From positions 124,001-188,000 of the forward strand of contig NZ_FOQH01000011.1 in NCBI RefSeq assembly GCF_900113695.1: 64,000 nt of DNA, given 5' to 3'. The notes under the pieces were generated by a model that worked only from the letters and a program-made list of their open reading frames with translations, did not search any database and had not been told where the DNA came from. The position numbers and the translations under genes were made by a program. This document shows positions 32,078 to 39,640 of the stretch, one piece after another. Source of the DNA: Albimonas pacifica. GTDB taxonomy: Bacteria; Pseudomonadota; Alphaproteobacteria; Rhodobacterales; Rhodobacteraceae. Every line of letters begins with the position of its first letter. Positions within the stretch are counted from its first letter, which is position 1.

Positions 32078-33277
32078 TCAGGTCTTGACGAACAGCTCCC
32101 GCGGCCGGTCGCACAGGCACTGGGCCGGCCCGTCGTCGGTGATGACGATGGTCTCGGTGATCTCCAGCCCCCAGTTCTCGGTCCAGATCGCCGGCATGAA
32201 GTGGAAGGTCATCCCCGGCGCCAGCGGCGTGTCGTCGTTGAGCCGCAGCGAGATCGTCCGCTCGCCCCAGTCGGGAGGATAGCTCAGCCCCACCGCGTAG
32301 CCGCAGCGCCCGTCCTTGTGCAGCCCCGCGCGGTGCAGCGCCGAATAGAGCCCGCGCGCCAGGTCCGAGGCCCGCGCGCCGGCGCGCCCCGCGTCCAGCC
32401 CCGCCTCGATCCCCTCGGCCACCGCCTTGGCGGCGTCGGCCATCGCCTGGGGGGGCGTGCCAAGGTAGACCGTCCGGCAGAACGGCGCGTGATAGCGGCG
32501 GTAGCAGCCCGAGAGCTCGAAGAAAGTCGGCTCGTCCTTCCGGAACGGCCGCCCGTCCCAGGTCAGGTGCGGCGCCGCGCTGTCGGGCCCCGAGGGCAGC
32601 ATCGGCACGATGGCCGCGTAGTCGCCCCAGATCTCCTCGCCGGTCTCGTCCTTCAGCCCGCGGATCGCGGTGGCGAAGAGCTCGGCCGAAAGCTTGTTCT
32701 TGGGCAGCCCCGGCTCGATCATCTCGAGCGCCACGTCCTGCATCGCCTCCGAGATGCGGGCGGCGCGGCGCATGAAGGTCAGCTCCTCGTCCGACTTCAC
32801 CGCCCGCAGCCAGTTCACCAGCGCGGTGGCGTCGTGCAGCTCCGCCTCCGGCAGCTCGTGGATCAGGGTCAGGTGGGCGCGGGCGGAATAGTAGTAGTTG
32901 TCGAGCTCCACCCCGATGGAGGACCGCCCCAGCCCCAGCTCGCGCAGCAGGGCGGCGAGGTCCTGCATCGGGTGGCGGTCGATGGCCTGCACGAAGTCGT
33001 CGTTGTAGGAGCGCAGACGGTCGTCGCCGATCCAGCAGGTGCGCTTGGCCCCCTCGGCGTCCATGCGCCGGCCCCACCAGATCGGGTCCGAGTCGTGCAG
33101 GACCAGCACCCCCTGGTGGACGTAGAAGGACCAGCCGTCGTAGCCGGTCAGCCAGGCCATGTTGGACGGGTCCTGGACGTAGAGCGCATCCAGCCCGCGC
33201 TTGAGCATCTCGGCCCGGGTCAGCGCGATGCGGCGGGCGTATTCGGCGGCGCTGAAGGCGGGGTCCTGGGCGGGCAT
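32078..33277 (-). CDS. M24-family hydrolase, creatinase / ectoine hydrolase (DoeA)-like
   Basis: A 399-residue pita-bread-fold protein. The N-terminal segment DPSNMAWLTGYDGWSFYVHQ and the 399-residue length fit DoeA-type ectoine hydrolases, which open the ectoine ring to N-acetyl-diaminobutyrate. The metal ligands of aminopeptidase P are not conserved: FFELSGCYRRYHAPFCRT replaces the Asp-Asp pair and GYAVGLSYPPDWGERT replaces the ligand His region, while a C-terminal ITET keeps one Glu. That pattern is seen in metal-free creatinase-type members. No doeB, doeC or doeD lies nearby, so the substrate is open. GGAG precedes the ATG. Confidence 0.72.
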   Translation of the reverse strand: MPAQDPAFSAAEYARRIALTRAEMLKRGLDALYVQDPSNMAWLTGYDGWSFYVHQGVLVLHDSDPIWWGRRMDAEGAKRTCWIGDDRLRSYNDDFVQAIDRHPMQDLAALLRELGLGRSSIGVELDNYYYSARAHLTLIHELPEAELHDATALVNWLRAVKSDEELTFMRRAARISEAMQDVALEMIEPGLPKNKLSAELFATAIRGLKDETGEEIWGDYAAIVPMLPSGPDSAAPHLTWDGRPFRKDEPTFFELSGCYRRYHAPFCRTVYLGTPPQAMADAAKAVAEGIEAGLDAGRAGARASDLARGLYSALHRAGLHKDGRCGYAVGLSYPPDWGERTISLRLNDDTPLAPGMTFHFMPAIWTENWGLEITETIVITDDGPAQCLCDRPRELFVKT

Positions 33278-33513
33278 CGGGGCTCCATGGGGCGGGGGCG
33301 GGCGGATCCGATCCTGCGGGAGGCGGGTTTCGTCCGCGTGAACGAAGTTTCCCCCCGACCCTGCGTCGGCGCGCCGGACGGTTCAAGCGCCGCCGCCTGC
33401 GGCGGGGACGCGCGCCCGCCGGCCTGCGCCGCGCCCGCGCCGCGTCCTGCGCCGGTCGGCCCGGCGACGGCGCCCTCCCCTGAACGGGCGGCTCGGGGCG
33501 GGGACAGGCGCTC

Positions 33514-34272
33514 TCAGCCCGCGGTCCAGCCTCCGTCCACCTTCAGCGCCGAGCCGGTCATCATCCGCGACGCGTCCGAGCACAGGAACACAGCCGCGGC
33601 CGCCACGTCCTCGGGCGTCGCGGGCTTGCCCATGGGCATGCGGCGGCCGACGAACTCGACGAACGCGGCGCTCTCGAAGAAGGGCGCGGTCAGGGGAGTG
33701 ACCACGAAGGTGGGGCAGAGCGTGTTGGCGCGAAGGCCGCTGCCCGCGAAATCCACCGCCATCGCCTTGGTGAACCCCTCCATCGCGTGCTTGGAGGCGC
33801 AGTAGACCGAGCGCTCGGGCCCGCCGACGTGGCCCATCTGGCTGGAGACGTTGACGATCGAGCCCGCGACGCCCTCGGCCGCCATCCGCCGGGCGGCGGC
33901 CTGGGCGGTGAAGAAGGCGGCGCGGACGTTGAGGTCGAAGACGGCGTCGAAATCGGCCTCCTCGACGTCCAGGAAGCTGGCGTGCCGCGCCGAGCCGGCA
34001 TTGTTGACCAGCGCGTGGAAGGCGGGGCGGGCGTCGAAGAAGGCCCGCACGGCCTTGAGGTCCGTGACGTCGAGGACCACGGCCTCGGCCTTGCCGCCGG
34101 CGTCGCGGATCGCCTGCGCGGCGGCCTCGATCTCGGGGGCGGAGCGCGCGATCAGCGTCACCTCCGCCCCCGCCTCGGCCAACGCCTTGGCCATCGCGAC
34201 CCCGAGGCCGCGCCCCGCGCCGGTCACCGCGGCGCGGCGGCCGTCTAGGCGGAAGGATGGGGTGTCGGTCAT
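33514..34272 (-). CDS. SDR family oxidoreductase
   Basis: A 252-residue classical short-chain dehydrogenase/reductase. Cofactor motif TGAGRGLG (residues about 17-24), NNAG near 90, catalytic Ser in NVSSQMGHVGG, and YCASK with the catalytic Tyr and Lys near 157-161; it ends with the usual MTGSALKVDGGW. Arg/Ser choices after beta-2 (IARS) hint at NADP, weakly. GGAGG lies upstream of the ATG. The substrate is unknown: neighbours are an M24 hydrolase and, beyond a palindromic element, purU. Confidence 0.88.
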   Translation of the reverse strand: MTDTPSFRLDGRRAAVTGAGRGLGVAMAKALAEAGAEVTLIARSAPEIEAAAQAIRDAGGKAEAVVLDVTDLKAVRAFFDARPAFHALVNNAGSARHASFLDVEEADFDAVFDLNVRAAFFTAQAAARRMAAEGVAGSIVNVSSQMGHVGGPERSVYCASKHAMEGFTKAMAVDFAGSGLRANTLCPTFVVTPLTAPFFESAAFVEFVGRRMPMGKPATPEDVAAAAVFLCSDASRMMTGSALKVDGGWTAG

Positions 34273-34414
34273 CGGGCGGCCTCCGGCGCGTTCGGGTCAG
34301 GGGGACCAGAGACCGGCGACGGCGGGCCGGGTCAAGGGAGAGGAGGCGCCCTGCGGGCGGGCTGGGCATGCGCGCGCTTCGCGCGCGGACGGGCTGACGC
34401 CCGTGGAAGGGCGC

Positions 34415-34601
34415 TTCTGGACTCACCAGAGAACAAGCCGCGCCTGTCCTCCGCAGCCGTCCGTCGCCGACGATGCCTGAGCGACTCGCCCGAAGGGGTC
34501 AAGGACAAGCCGCGCAAGCGCGGTCGCTTCGCGATCCTTGACCCCTTCGGGCGAGTCGCTCTGATCGGCATCAGCGACGGACGGCTCCGGAGAACAGGCG
34601 C
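34415..34601 (-). repeat. Long palindromic element, copy 3, inverted orientation
   Basis: Palindrome 34440-34601 (162 bases); the tail lies on the left (34415-34439) as the complement GACTCACCAGAGAACAAGCC, so this copy points to the minus strand. The second level is CCCGAAGGGGTCAAGGA against its complement, a combination different from the other copies. It lies between purU and the SDR gene, both minus-strand. Confidence 0.92.
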
Positions 34602-34668
34602 TCCCGGCAGGGCTCGTGGCCGGCCGGGGCGGACGGCGGCGCCGTCGGGGCGCCGCCGCGGCGGGGGG

Positions 34669-35538
34669 TCACTTGGAGAAGACCACCGTCTTGTGACCGT
34701 TGAGCATGACCCGACGCTCGAGATGCGCCTTCACGGCATGGGCGAGGACGCGGGATTCCACGTCGCGCCCCTCGGCCACGAAGTCGTCGGCGGACATGGC
34801 GTGGGTGACGCGCACCGTCTCCTGCTCGATGATCGGACCCTCGTCGAGGTCGGGGGTCACGTAATGCGCGGTCGCCCCGATCAGCTTCACGCCGCGTTCG
34901 TAGGCCTGGTGATAGGGCTTGGCGCCCTTGAAGCTGGGCAGGAACGAGTGGTGGATGTTGATCACCTTGCCGTAGAGCCGCTTCGACAGCCCGTCCGACA
35001 GCACCTGCATGTAGCGCGCCAGGACCACCAGGTCGGCGCCGCTGTCCTTGACCAGCTCCAGCAGCCGGGCCTCCTGCTCGGCCTTGTTGTCCCGGGTCAC
35101 CTTCCAGCAGTGGTAGGGGATGCCCTCGCGCTCGGCGTCGGCGCGGCTGTCCTCGTGGTTCGAGACGATGGCCGCCACCTCGGCGTCCAGCCAGCCCACC
35201 CGGATCTGGTAGAGCAGGTGCTGCATGGCGTGGTCGAACTTCGAGACCATGACGACGATCTTCGGCCGCCGCGCGCTGTCGCCCAGCGCGATGCGCATCT
35301 CGTAGCGGTCGACCACCGGGCGCAGGGCCCGGTCGATGTCGTCGGCGGTCAGCCGCATCGGCGCCCAGAACGCGATGCGCATGAAGAAGCGGTTCATCAC
35401 CGGGTCGCGGAACTGGTTGGATTCCTCGATGTTGCCGCCGATCGAGGCGAGCTCGGTCGTGATCGCGGCGACGATGCCCGGCTTGTCGTCGCAGCTGAGG
35501 TTGAGCACGAACTGGCGGGTGTCGTCGGGTCCGGTCAT
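34669..35538 (-). CDS. purU: Formyltetrahydrofolate deformylase
   Basis: A 289-residue enzyme that hydrolyses 10-formyl-THF to formate and THF, balancing one-carbon pools and feeding PurT or formate use. An N-terminal ACT domain (residues 8-85, NLSCDDKPGIVAAITTELAS) precedes the formyltransferase domain with VSKFDHAMQHLLYQ, the catalytic Asn-His-Asp signature NIHHSFLPSFKGAKPYHQA and the Asp in YVTPDLDEGPIIEQ. Length is normal. AGAGGATCC precedes the ATG. It is divergent from the MOSC gene. Confidence 0.95.
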   Translation of the reverse strand: MTGPDDTRQFVLNLSCDDKPGIVAAITTELASIGGNIEESNQFRDPVMNRFFMRIAFWAPMRLTADDIDRALRPVVDRYEMRIALGDSARRPKIVVMVSKFDHAMQHLLYQIRVGWLDAEVAAIVSNHEDSRADAEREGIPYHCWKVTRDNKAEQEARLLELVKDSGADLVVLARYMQVLSDGLSKRLYGKVINIHHSFLPSFKGAKPYHQAYERGVKLIGATAHYVTPDLDEGPIIEQETVRVTHAMSADDFVAEGRDVESRVLAHAVKAHLERRVMLNGHKTVVFSK

Positions 35539-35678
35539 GGAGGATCCTCTGCGGTTCCGGGCGGCGCGTCTTGGCCGGGTGGCGGGACTATGACGATCCG
35601 GGCGCCCGGCGCCAGAGCCATGAGCGGCGGGCGACGATACGGAAGCGACCTCGCCGGTCGCGGATTGCGGAGAATGCG

Positions 35679-36167
35679 ATGCAGGGACGGCTGGCCGAGA
35701 TGATCGCCCGCCATGCGGGGCCGGGGCGGGTCCGATGGATCGGCCTGCGGCCTGCGCGGCGCGGCCCCGTGATCGAGGTCGAGGCCGCCGAGATCGGCGC
35801 CTCCGGCCTCGTCGGCGACCACGCCCGCCCCGGCGCCCGCGCCGTGACCCTGATCCAGGCCGAGCACCTGGACCCGGTCCGCGCGCTCGCCCGTGCGCCG
35901 GAAGCCGGCTTCGCCGACCTGCGCCGCAACCTGGCGGTGGCGGGGATCAACCTCGCCGCCCTGCGCGGACGTCGGGTGCAGCTCGGCGGCGCGGTGCTGC
36001 GCATCGCCGGCCCCTGCGCCCCCTGCTCGCGGATGGAGGCGGCGCTGGGGCCGGGCGGCCACTCGGCGATGCGTGGACACGGGGGGATGACGGCCGAGGT
36101 CCTCGTCCCCGGCGCGTTGCGCCTGGGCGACGCCGTGATCCCGCTGGACGACTCCGCGGCGCCCTGA
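35679..36167 (+). CDS. MOSC domain-containing protein
   Basis: A 162-residue single-domain MOSC protein, a fold shared with the C-terminus of molybdenum cofactor sulfurase and with YiiM/YcbX-type proteins that reduce N-hydroxylated compounds. Visible are GLVGDHARPGARAVTLIQAEHL, LRRNLAVAGINLAALRG and the Cys-containing motif GPCAPCSRME, where the second Cys is the conserved one, then GHGGMTAEVLVPG. I chose the ATG at 35679 because GCGGAGAA precedes it; the frame is open further upstream without family similarity. Confidence 0.85.
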   Translation: MQGRLAEMIARHAGPGRVRWIGLRPARRGPVIEVEAAEIGASGLVGDHARPGARAVTLIQAEHLDPVRALARAPEAGFADLRRNLAVAGINLAALRGRRVQLGGAVLRIAGPCAPCSRMEAALGPGGHSAMRGHGGMTAEVLVPGALRLGDAVIPLDDSAAP

Positions 36168-36313
36168 GCTTGATCGGGGCTCCGCGCCCGCCCATATTCG
36201 CCCCGCACCCCCAAGGAGCGTGGATGCTGGAGATTGTAGAGCGCTGACGTCTTCGCCCGCCGCCCGTCCCACGACGGCGCGGTCCGGACTCGTCTGTGCG
36301 GACTTCTCCCCTC

Positions 36314-36574
36314 ATGAACATCTCGAAACGCGAGCAGCGCGTGCTGCACGCCCTCGCCCGCGGCGGCGCGCTCAGGGTCGAGCGCGGCCCGAACGGCAAA
36401 CCCCTCTCCGTCGACTGCGTCACGCGGGAGGGCTGGCGGCTGGAGGACGGCGACATGGCCGTGTTCCGCCGGCTGGTGCGTCGCGGCTGGATCGTCTCCC
36501 ACGCGGGCGGCCCCTACCGGCTGACCCGCGACGGTCGCCTGGCCGTGCGCGCCCAGCCGGACAACCGCGCCTGA
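36314..36574 (+). CDS. YjhX-family protein (toxin family, UPF0386)
   Basis: An 86-residue protein that lines up along its whole length with E. coli YjhX: NISKREQRVLHALARGG at the start, TREGWRL in the middle, AVFRRLVRRGWI, GGPYRLTRDG, and the exact family ending RAQPDNR. YjhX is described as the toxin of a YjhX-YjhQ pair. No acetyltransferase-type YjhQ partner is present beside it, so it is solitary here and may have another role. The fold is winged-helix-like. The start MNIS matches the family; an ATG 18 bases upstream adds non-conserved residues. The ribosome site is weak. Confidence 0.85.
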   Translation: MNISKREQRVLHALARGGALRVERGPNGKPLSVDCVTREGWRLEDGDMAVFRRLVRRGWIVSHAGGPYRLTRDGRLAVRAQPDNRA

Positions 36575-36645
36575 CGCCGGGAGGCGCCCTGCGGGGCGCC
36601 TACCGCCCCCTGCCCCAGGCCCCCGCGCGGCAAGCCCCCCCGGGA

Positions 36646-36834
36646 GCGCCTGTTCTCCGGAGCCGTCTCTCGCTGATGCCGATCAGAGCGACTCGCCCGC
36701 CGGGGTCAAGGATCGCGCAGCGACCCGCCGCAGGCGGGCTTGTCCTTGACCCCGGCGGGCGGGTCGCTCAGGCATCAGAAGCGAGAGACGGATCCGGAGA
36801 GCAGGCGCGGGCGCTTTGTTCTCTGGTGAGTCAG
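36646..36834 (+). repeat. Long palindromic element, copy 4, with one-sided tail
   Basis: Palindrome 36646-36808 plus tail TTTGTTCTCTGGTGAGTC. The outer arms are CCGTCTCTCGC/GCGAGAGACGG, the second level is CCCGCCGGGGTCAAGGA against TCCTTGACCCCGGCGGG, and the apical stem is CCCGCC/GGCGGG around GCA: all three differ from copy 1 and all stay paired. It lies between the YjhX gene and the quinone oxidoreductase gene, both plus-strand. Confidence 0.92.
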
Positions 36835-36907
36835 GAGCGTCCTGCCCCCTTCCCCCCCCGCGCCCCCTCCGGCAGTCTCCCCCCAAAGACCAACGGGAGG
36901 CCCCCCT

Positions 36908-37867
36908 ATGCGCGCCATGCGCCTTCACGCCCTGAACGAACGCCTGCGTCTCGATGAGATCGAGCCCCCCGTCCCCGCCCCCGGCGAGGTCCGCCTGCGG
37001 GTGGAGGCCTGCGGGCTGAACTTCGCCGACACGCTCCACGTGAAGGGCCGCTACCAGGAGAAGAAGACGCTGCCGAGCGCCCTGGGGGGCGAGGTCTGCG
37101 GGATCGTCGACGCGCTGGGCGAGGGGGTCGAGGGCCTCGCCCGCGGCGACCGCGTGGCCGCGCTGGTGGGCGAAGGGCTGGCGGAGTTCACGCTCGCCGA
37201 CGCGCGCCTCTGCACCCCGGCGCCCGAGGGAATGAGCCCCGAGGCCGCGGCTTCGTTCCAGGTGGCCTACGGCACGTCGCACGTGGCGCTCGACCATCTC
37301 GCGAAGATGCGCCCCGGCGAGCGGCTGCTGGTCACCGGCGCGGCCGGCGGCGTCGGCCTGACGGCGGTCGAGATCGGCAAGCTGATGGGCGCCGAGGTGA
37401 TCGCCTGCGCGCGCGGGGCCGAGCGGCTGGAGATCGCCCGTCGCGCCGGCGCCGACCACCTGCTGGACTCCGAGACCCAGGACATAAGGGAGGTCTGCCT
37501 CGGCCTCGGCGGTCTCGACGTCGTCTACGACGCGGTGGGGGGCGATCAATGGACGGCGGCGTTCCGGTCCTGCCGCTTCGGGGCGCGGCTGCTGCCGATC
37601 GGCTTCGCCTCGGGCGAGGTTCCCCAGATCCCCGCCAACCTCCTGCTGGTCAAGAACCTGACCGCCATCGGCTTCTGGGTCGGCGCCTACAAGACCCATG
37701 CGCCGGAGGTGCTGTCGGGCAGCCTCGCGCAGCTCTTCGCCTGGTGGTCCGAGGGCAAGCTGACCCCCCATGTCTCGAACGTGCTGCCGCTGGAGGAGGC
37801 GGAGGCCGGGCTCGACCTGCTGCGCAACCGCACGGCGACGGGCAAGGTGGTGGTGCGGATCGGCTGA
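36908..37867 (+). CDS. NADPH:quinone oxidoreductase family protein (zinc-free MDR)
   Basis: A 319-residue medium-chain reductase of the quinone oxidoreductase branch. The substrate domain has ACGLNFADTLHVKGRYQ and GGEVCGIVDALG without the zinc ligands of alcohol dehydrogenases; the NADP-binding motif TGAAGGVGLTAVEIGKLMGA is near residue 140 and ARRAGADHLLDS near 180. It reduces quinones or enones with NADPH. GGGAGGCCC lies upstream; a second ATG at 36917 is also possible. It is convergent with the LysR gene. Confidence 0.9.
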   Translation: MRAMRLHALNERLRLDEIEPPVPAPGEVRLRVEACGLNFADTLHVKGRYQEKKTLPSALGGEVCGIVDALGEGVEGLARGDRVAALVGEGLAEFTLADARLCTPAPEGMSPEAAASFQVAYGTSHVALDHLAKMRPGERLLVTGAAGGVGLTAVEIGKLMGAEVIACARGAERLEIARRAGADHLLDSETQDIREVCLGLGGLDVVYDAVGGDQWTAAFRSCRFGARLLPIGFASGEVPQIPANLLLVKNLTAIGFWVGAYKTHAPEVLSGSLAQLFAWWSEGKLTPHVSNVLPLEEAEAGLDLLRNRTATGKVVVRIG

Positions 37868-37958
37868 GACCGGGCGCGCGCGCCGGGCCCGACCCGTGGC
37901 CTATCGCCGCCGGCCAGGAGGCCCCCGCGCCTGAGAGCGCGAGGCTTCGGCCGCGGGC

Positions 37959-37979
37959 GCCCCGGGCTTGACCCGGGGC
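37959..37979. terminator. Hairpin between convergent genes
   Basis: GCCCCGGG (37959-37966) pairs with CCCGGGGC (37972-37979) around CTTGA. It can serve both the oxidoreductase and the LysR gene. No T-run. Confidence 0.5.
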
Positions 37980-38022
37980 CTCGCGCGGCCGGCCGCCGGT
38001 CGCGACGCGGCGAGGAGAGCGC

Positions 38023-38901
38023 CTACTCGGCGGCGAGCGCCCGGTCGGGGGCGCCGCGGTAGGCGTCCTCGACGAACTCGGCCAGCCGGTCGACCAGCGG
38101 GTTGGGGCCGCCGTCGGCGCGATACATGTTGATCAGGTATTCGGGCAGCTCGGGCAGCGCGCCGCCGTGGCGGATCACCTCGAGGTGGCGCTGGGCGGCG
38201 GTCTCGATGACGGCGTGGACGGCGAGATCGGCGGAGACCGAGGCCTCGATGGTGCGGGTGGTCTCGGATTCCACCGCCATCTCCCAGGGGATGCCGGCGT
38301 CGTCCAGCGCCTCCTGCACCGAGGCGCGGAAGATGCAGTTGTTCTCGAAGGCCAGCCGCAGGGGGCGCGCCTTCCAGGCGTGGCCGCCGGGCGCGCCGAC
38401 CCAGACGAGGGAGGCGCGCTCGAGCAGTTCCGCGCCGGGGCGGGAGGTGTGCTCGGTGGTCAGGATCAGGTCCGCCTCGCCCCGCTCGCGCAGCGCGTGC
38501 AGGCGGCGGGTGTAGGAGCTGACCAGCGTCACCTTCACCCGCGGGAACTCGCGGCTGAACCGCTGCAGGACGCGCGGGATGTGGGGATAGACGATGTCGG
38601 CGGGCACGCCGAGCGTGATCTCGCCCTCGAAGGCCTGGCCGGTCAGGCGGCCCCAGGCCTCGTCGTTGAGCGCGATCATGCGGCGCGCGTAGGACAGCAG
38701 AAGCTCCCCCTGGGAGGTGAGCTGGGGGGCCCGTCCGGAGCGGTCCAGAAGCGGCAGACCGATCGATTCCTCCAGCCGTTTCAGCTGCATGGACACGGCC
38801 GACTGGGTCAGGTGCAGCCGGGCCGCGGCCTTGGTCACGCCGCCGGCCTCCGCGACCATGGCGAAGCTGCGCAGGGCGGTGATGTCGAGATTCCTGGGCA
38901 T
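38023..38901 (-). CDS. LysR family transcriptional regulator
   Basis: A 292-residue LTTR with the winged helix-turn-helix at residues 5-60 (ITALRSFAMVAEAGGVTKAA, LTQSAVSMQLKRLE) and a periplasmic-binding-like effector domain. I chose the ATG at 38901 (MPRNLDIT) because GGAG is well spaced and the HTH then starts at the usual place; an upstream extension of 24 residues is open but atypical. It is divergent from a DUF1127 gene, and three ATCAC-N5-GTGAT-like sites lie between and at its own start, so autoregulation and control of the DUF1127 gene are likely. Confidence 0.92.
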   Translation of the reverse strand: MPRNLDITALRSFAMVAEAGGVTKAAARLHLTQSAVSMQLKRLEESIGLPLLDRSGRAPQLTSQGELLLSYARRMIALNDEAWGRLTGQAFEGEITLGVPADIVYPHIPRVLQRFSREFPRVKVTLVSSYTRRLHALRERGEADLILTTEHTSRPGAELLERASLVWVGAPGGHAWKARPLRLAFENNCIFRASVQEALDDAGIPWEMAVESETTRTIEASVSADLAVHAVIETAAQRHLEVIRHGGALPELPEYLINMYRADGGPNPLVDRLAEFVEDAYRGAPDRALAAE

Positions 38902-39014
38902 ATCACGCTCCGTGATGCGGGCCGTCAAAACCATTCGTTTGCGGAATGTAACACGCCTCTCCATATGCATCAACGACGGTGATGCAGCCTACGTTGAGCA
39001 TCACGATCGGTGAA
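38902..39014. promoter_or_regulatory. Three LTTR-type operator sites
   Basis: Sites with T-N11-A symmetry: ATCACGCTCCGTGAT (38902-38916, perfect, abutting the lysR start), ATCAACGACGGTGAT (38969-38983, inside the longer inverted repeat TGCATCA/TGATGCA at 38966-38986) and ATCACGATCGGTGAA (39000-39014). The last two are 31 bases apart, three helical turns. The layout fits a LysR tetramer controlling both divergent genes. Confidence 0.7.
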
Positions 39015-39026
39015 TGGAGAGAGAAC

Positions 39027-39248
39027 ATGACCAACACGGCTATCGCGACCCGCGCGCCTGCCGCGCCCCGCGGCGTCGGCGTCTTCGGGTTCGTCTCCCG
39101 CTTCATGGAGATGCGGGAAGTGGCCCGGCAGCGCAAGGCGCTCGCGCGCCTGACCCCGGAGCAGCTTCGCGACATCGGCCTCGACGGCGACCTCGCGCGC
39201 AACGAGGCCGACCGCCCTTTCTGGGACGCGCCGCAGGGCTGGCGCTGA
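39027..39248 (+). CDS. DUF1127 domain-containing small protein
   Basis: A 73-residue protein whose C-terminal half is a DUF1127 domain (REVARQRKALARLTPEQLRDIGL), with the acidic/aromatic end NEADRPFWDAP typical of the alphaproteobacterial form. DUF1127 proteins are small, Arg-rich and in some species linked to RNA turnover and stress, but this one has no proven role. GGAGAGAG sits well before the ATG at 39027. Divergent from the LysR gene and closed by a hairpin at 39348. Confidence 0.88.
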   Translation: MTNTAIATRAPAAPRGVGVFGFVSRFMEMREVARQRKALARLTPEQLRDIGLDGDLARNEADRPFWDAPQGWR

Positions 39249-39347
39249 TCGTGGCGGGCGCGTCGGGATCGGCGCGATGAGAAAGGGCCGCGGGATGCGG
39301 CGCCGACGCAACGGCAACCTTTCTTTTACCGGACGTGAAAGATAACC

Positions 39348-39372
39348 GGGCGCGTGAAGGGTTCACGCGCCC
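39348..39372 (+). terminator. Perfect 11-bp stem-loop after the DUF1127 gene
   Basis: GGGCGCGTGAA (39348-39358), loop GGG, TTCACGCGCCC (39362-39372), followed by GTCGTTATT. A second inverted repeat CGTTA/TAACG follows at 39375-39389. Confidence 0.75.
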
Positions 39373-39441
39373 GTCGTTATTGAGTAACGCGGCCGGCGTA
39401 GATGGGGTGCACCAGCGATTGGGTGTTTCGGGGAGCGCCGG

Positions 39442-39570
39442 ATGATGAACGGCAGGACCAACATGTGGCGACGGGCTCAGCGCGACCGGCGGGTCGGGCG
39501 CTGGAGCGTGCGCCTGACTCTGGCCGAGGCGAAGATGCGCCGCGAGCTCGCCTGGCGCTACGGCTGGTGA
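39442..39570 (+). CDS. Possible small Arg/Trp-rich protein, 42 residues
   Basis: An open frame from ATG 39442 (a second ATG follows at once) encodes 42 residues, starting MMNGRTNMWRRAQRDRR and ending MRRELAWRYGW. GGGGAG precedes it with good spacing and the upstream 70 bases are less GC-rich than the surroundings. It resembles the short Arg-rich helices found next to DUF1127 proteins, but 42 codons are too few to identify. It could be a stress-type small protein or chance. Confidence 0.4.
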   Translation: MMNGRTNMWRRAQRDRRVGRWSVRLTLAEAKMRRELAWRYGW

Positions 39571-39640
39571 CGGTCCCCGGGGCCGGGCGCCAGCGCGCCG
39601 GCCCGCCCCGTGCGCGCCGGTCTGCGCGCCCTCGCCGGGC

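Noticed and set aside
38902-38973. Upstream start for the LysR regulator
   Set aside because: It would place 24 extra residues before the helix-turn-helix and run through the operator at 38902-38916; the ATG at 38901 has a good GGAG site.
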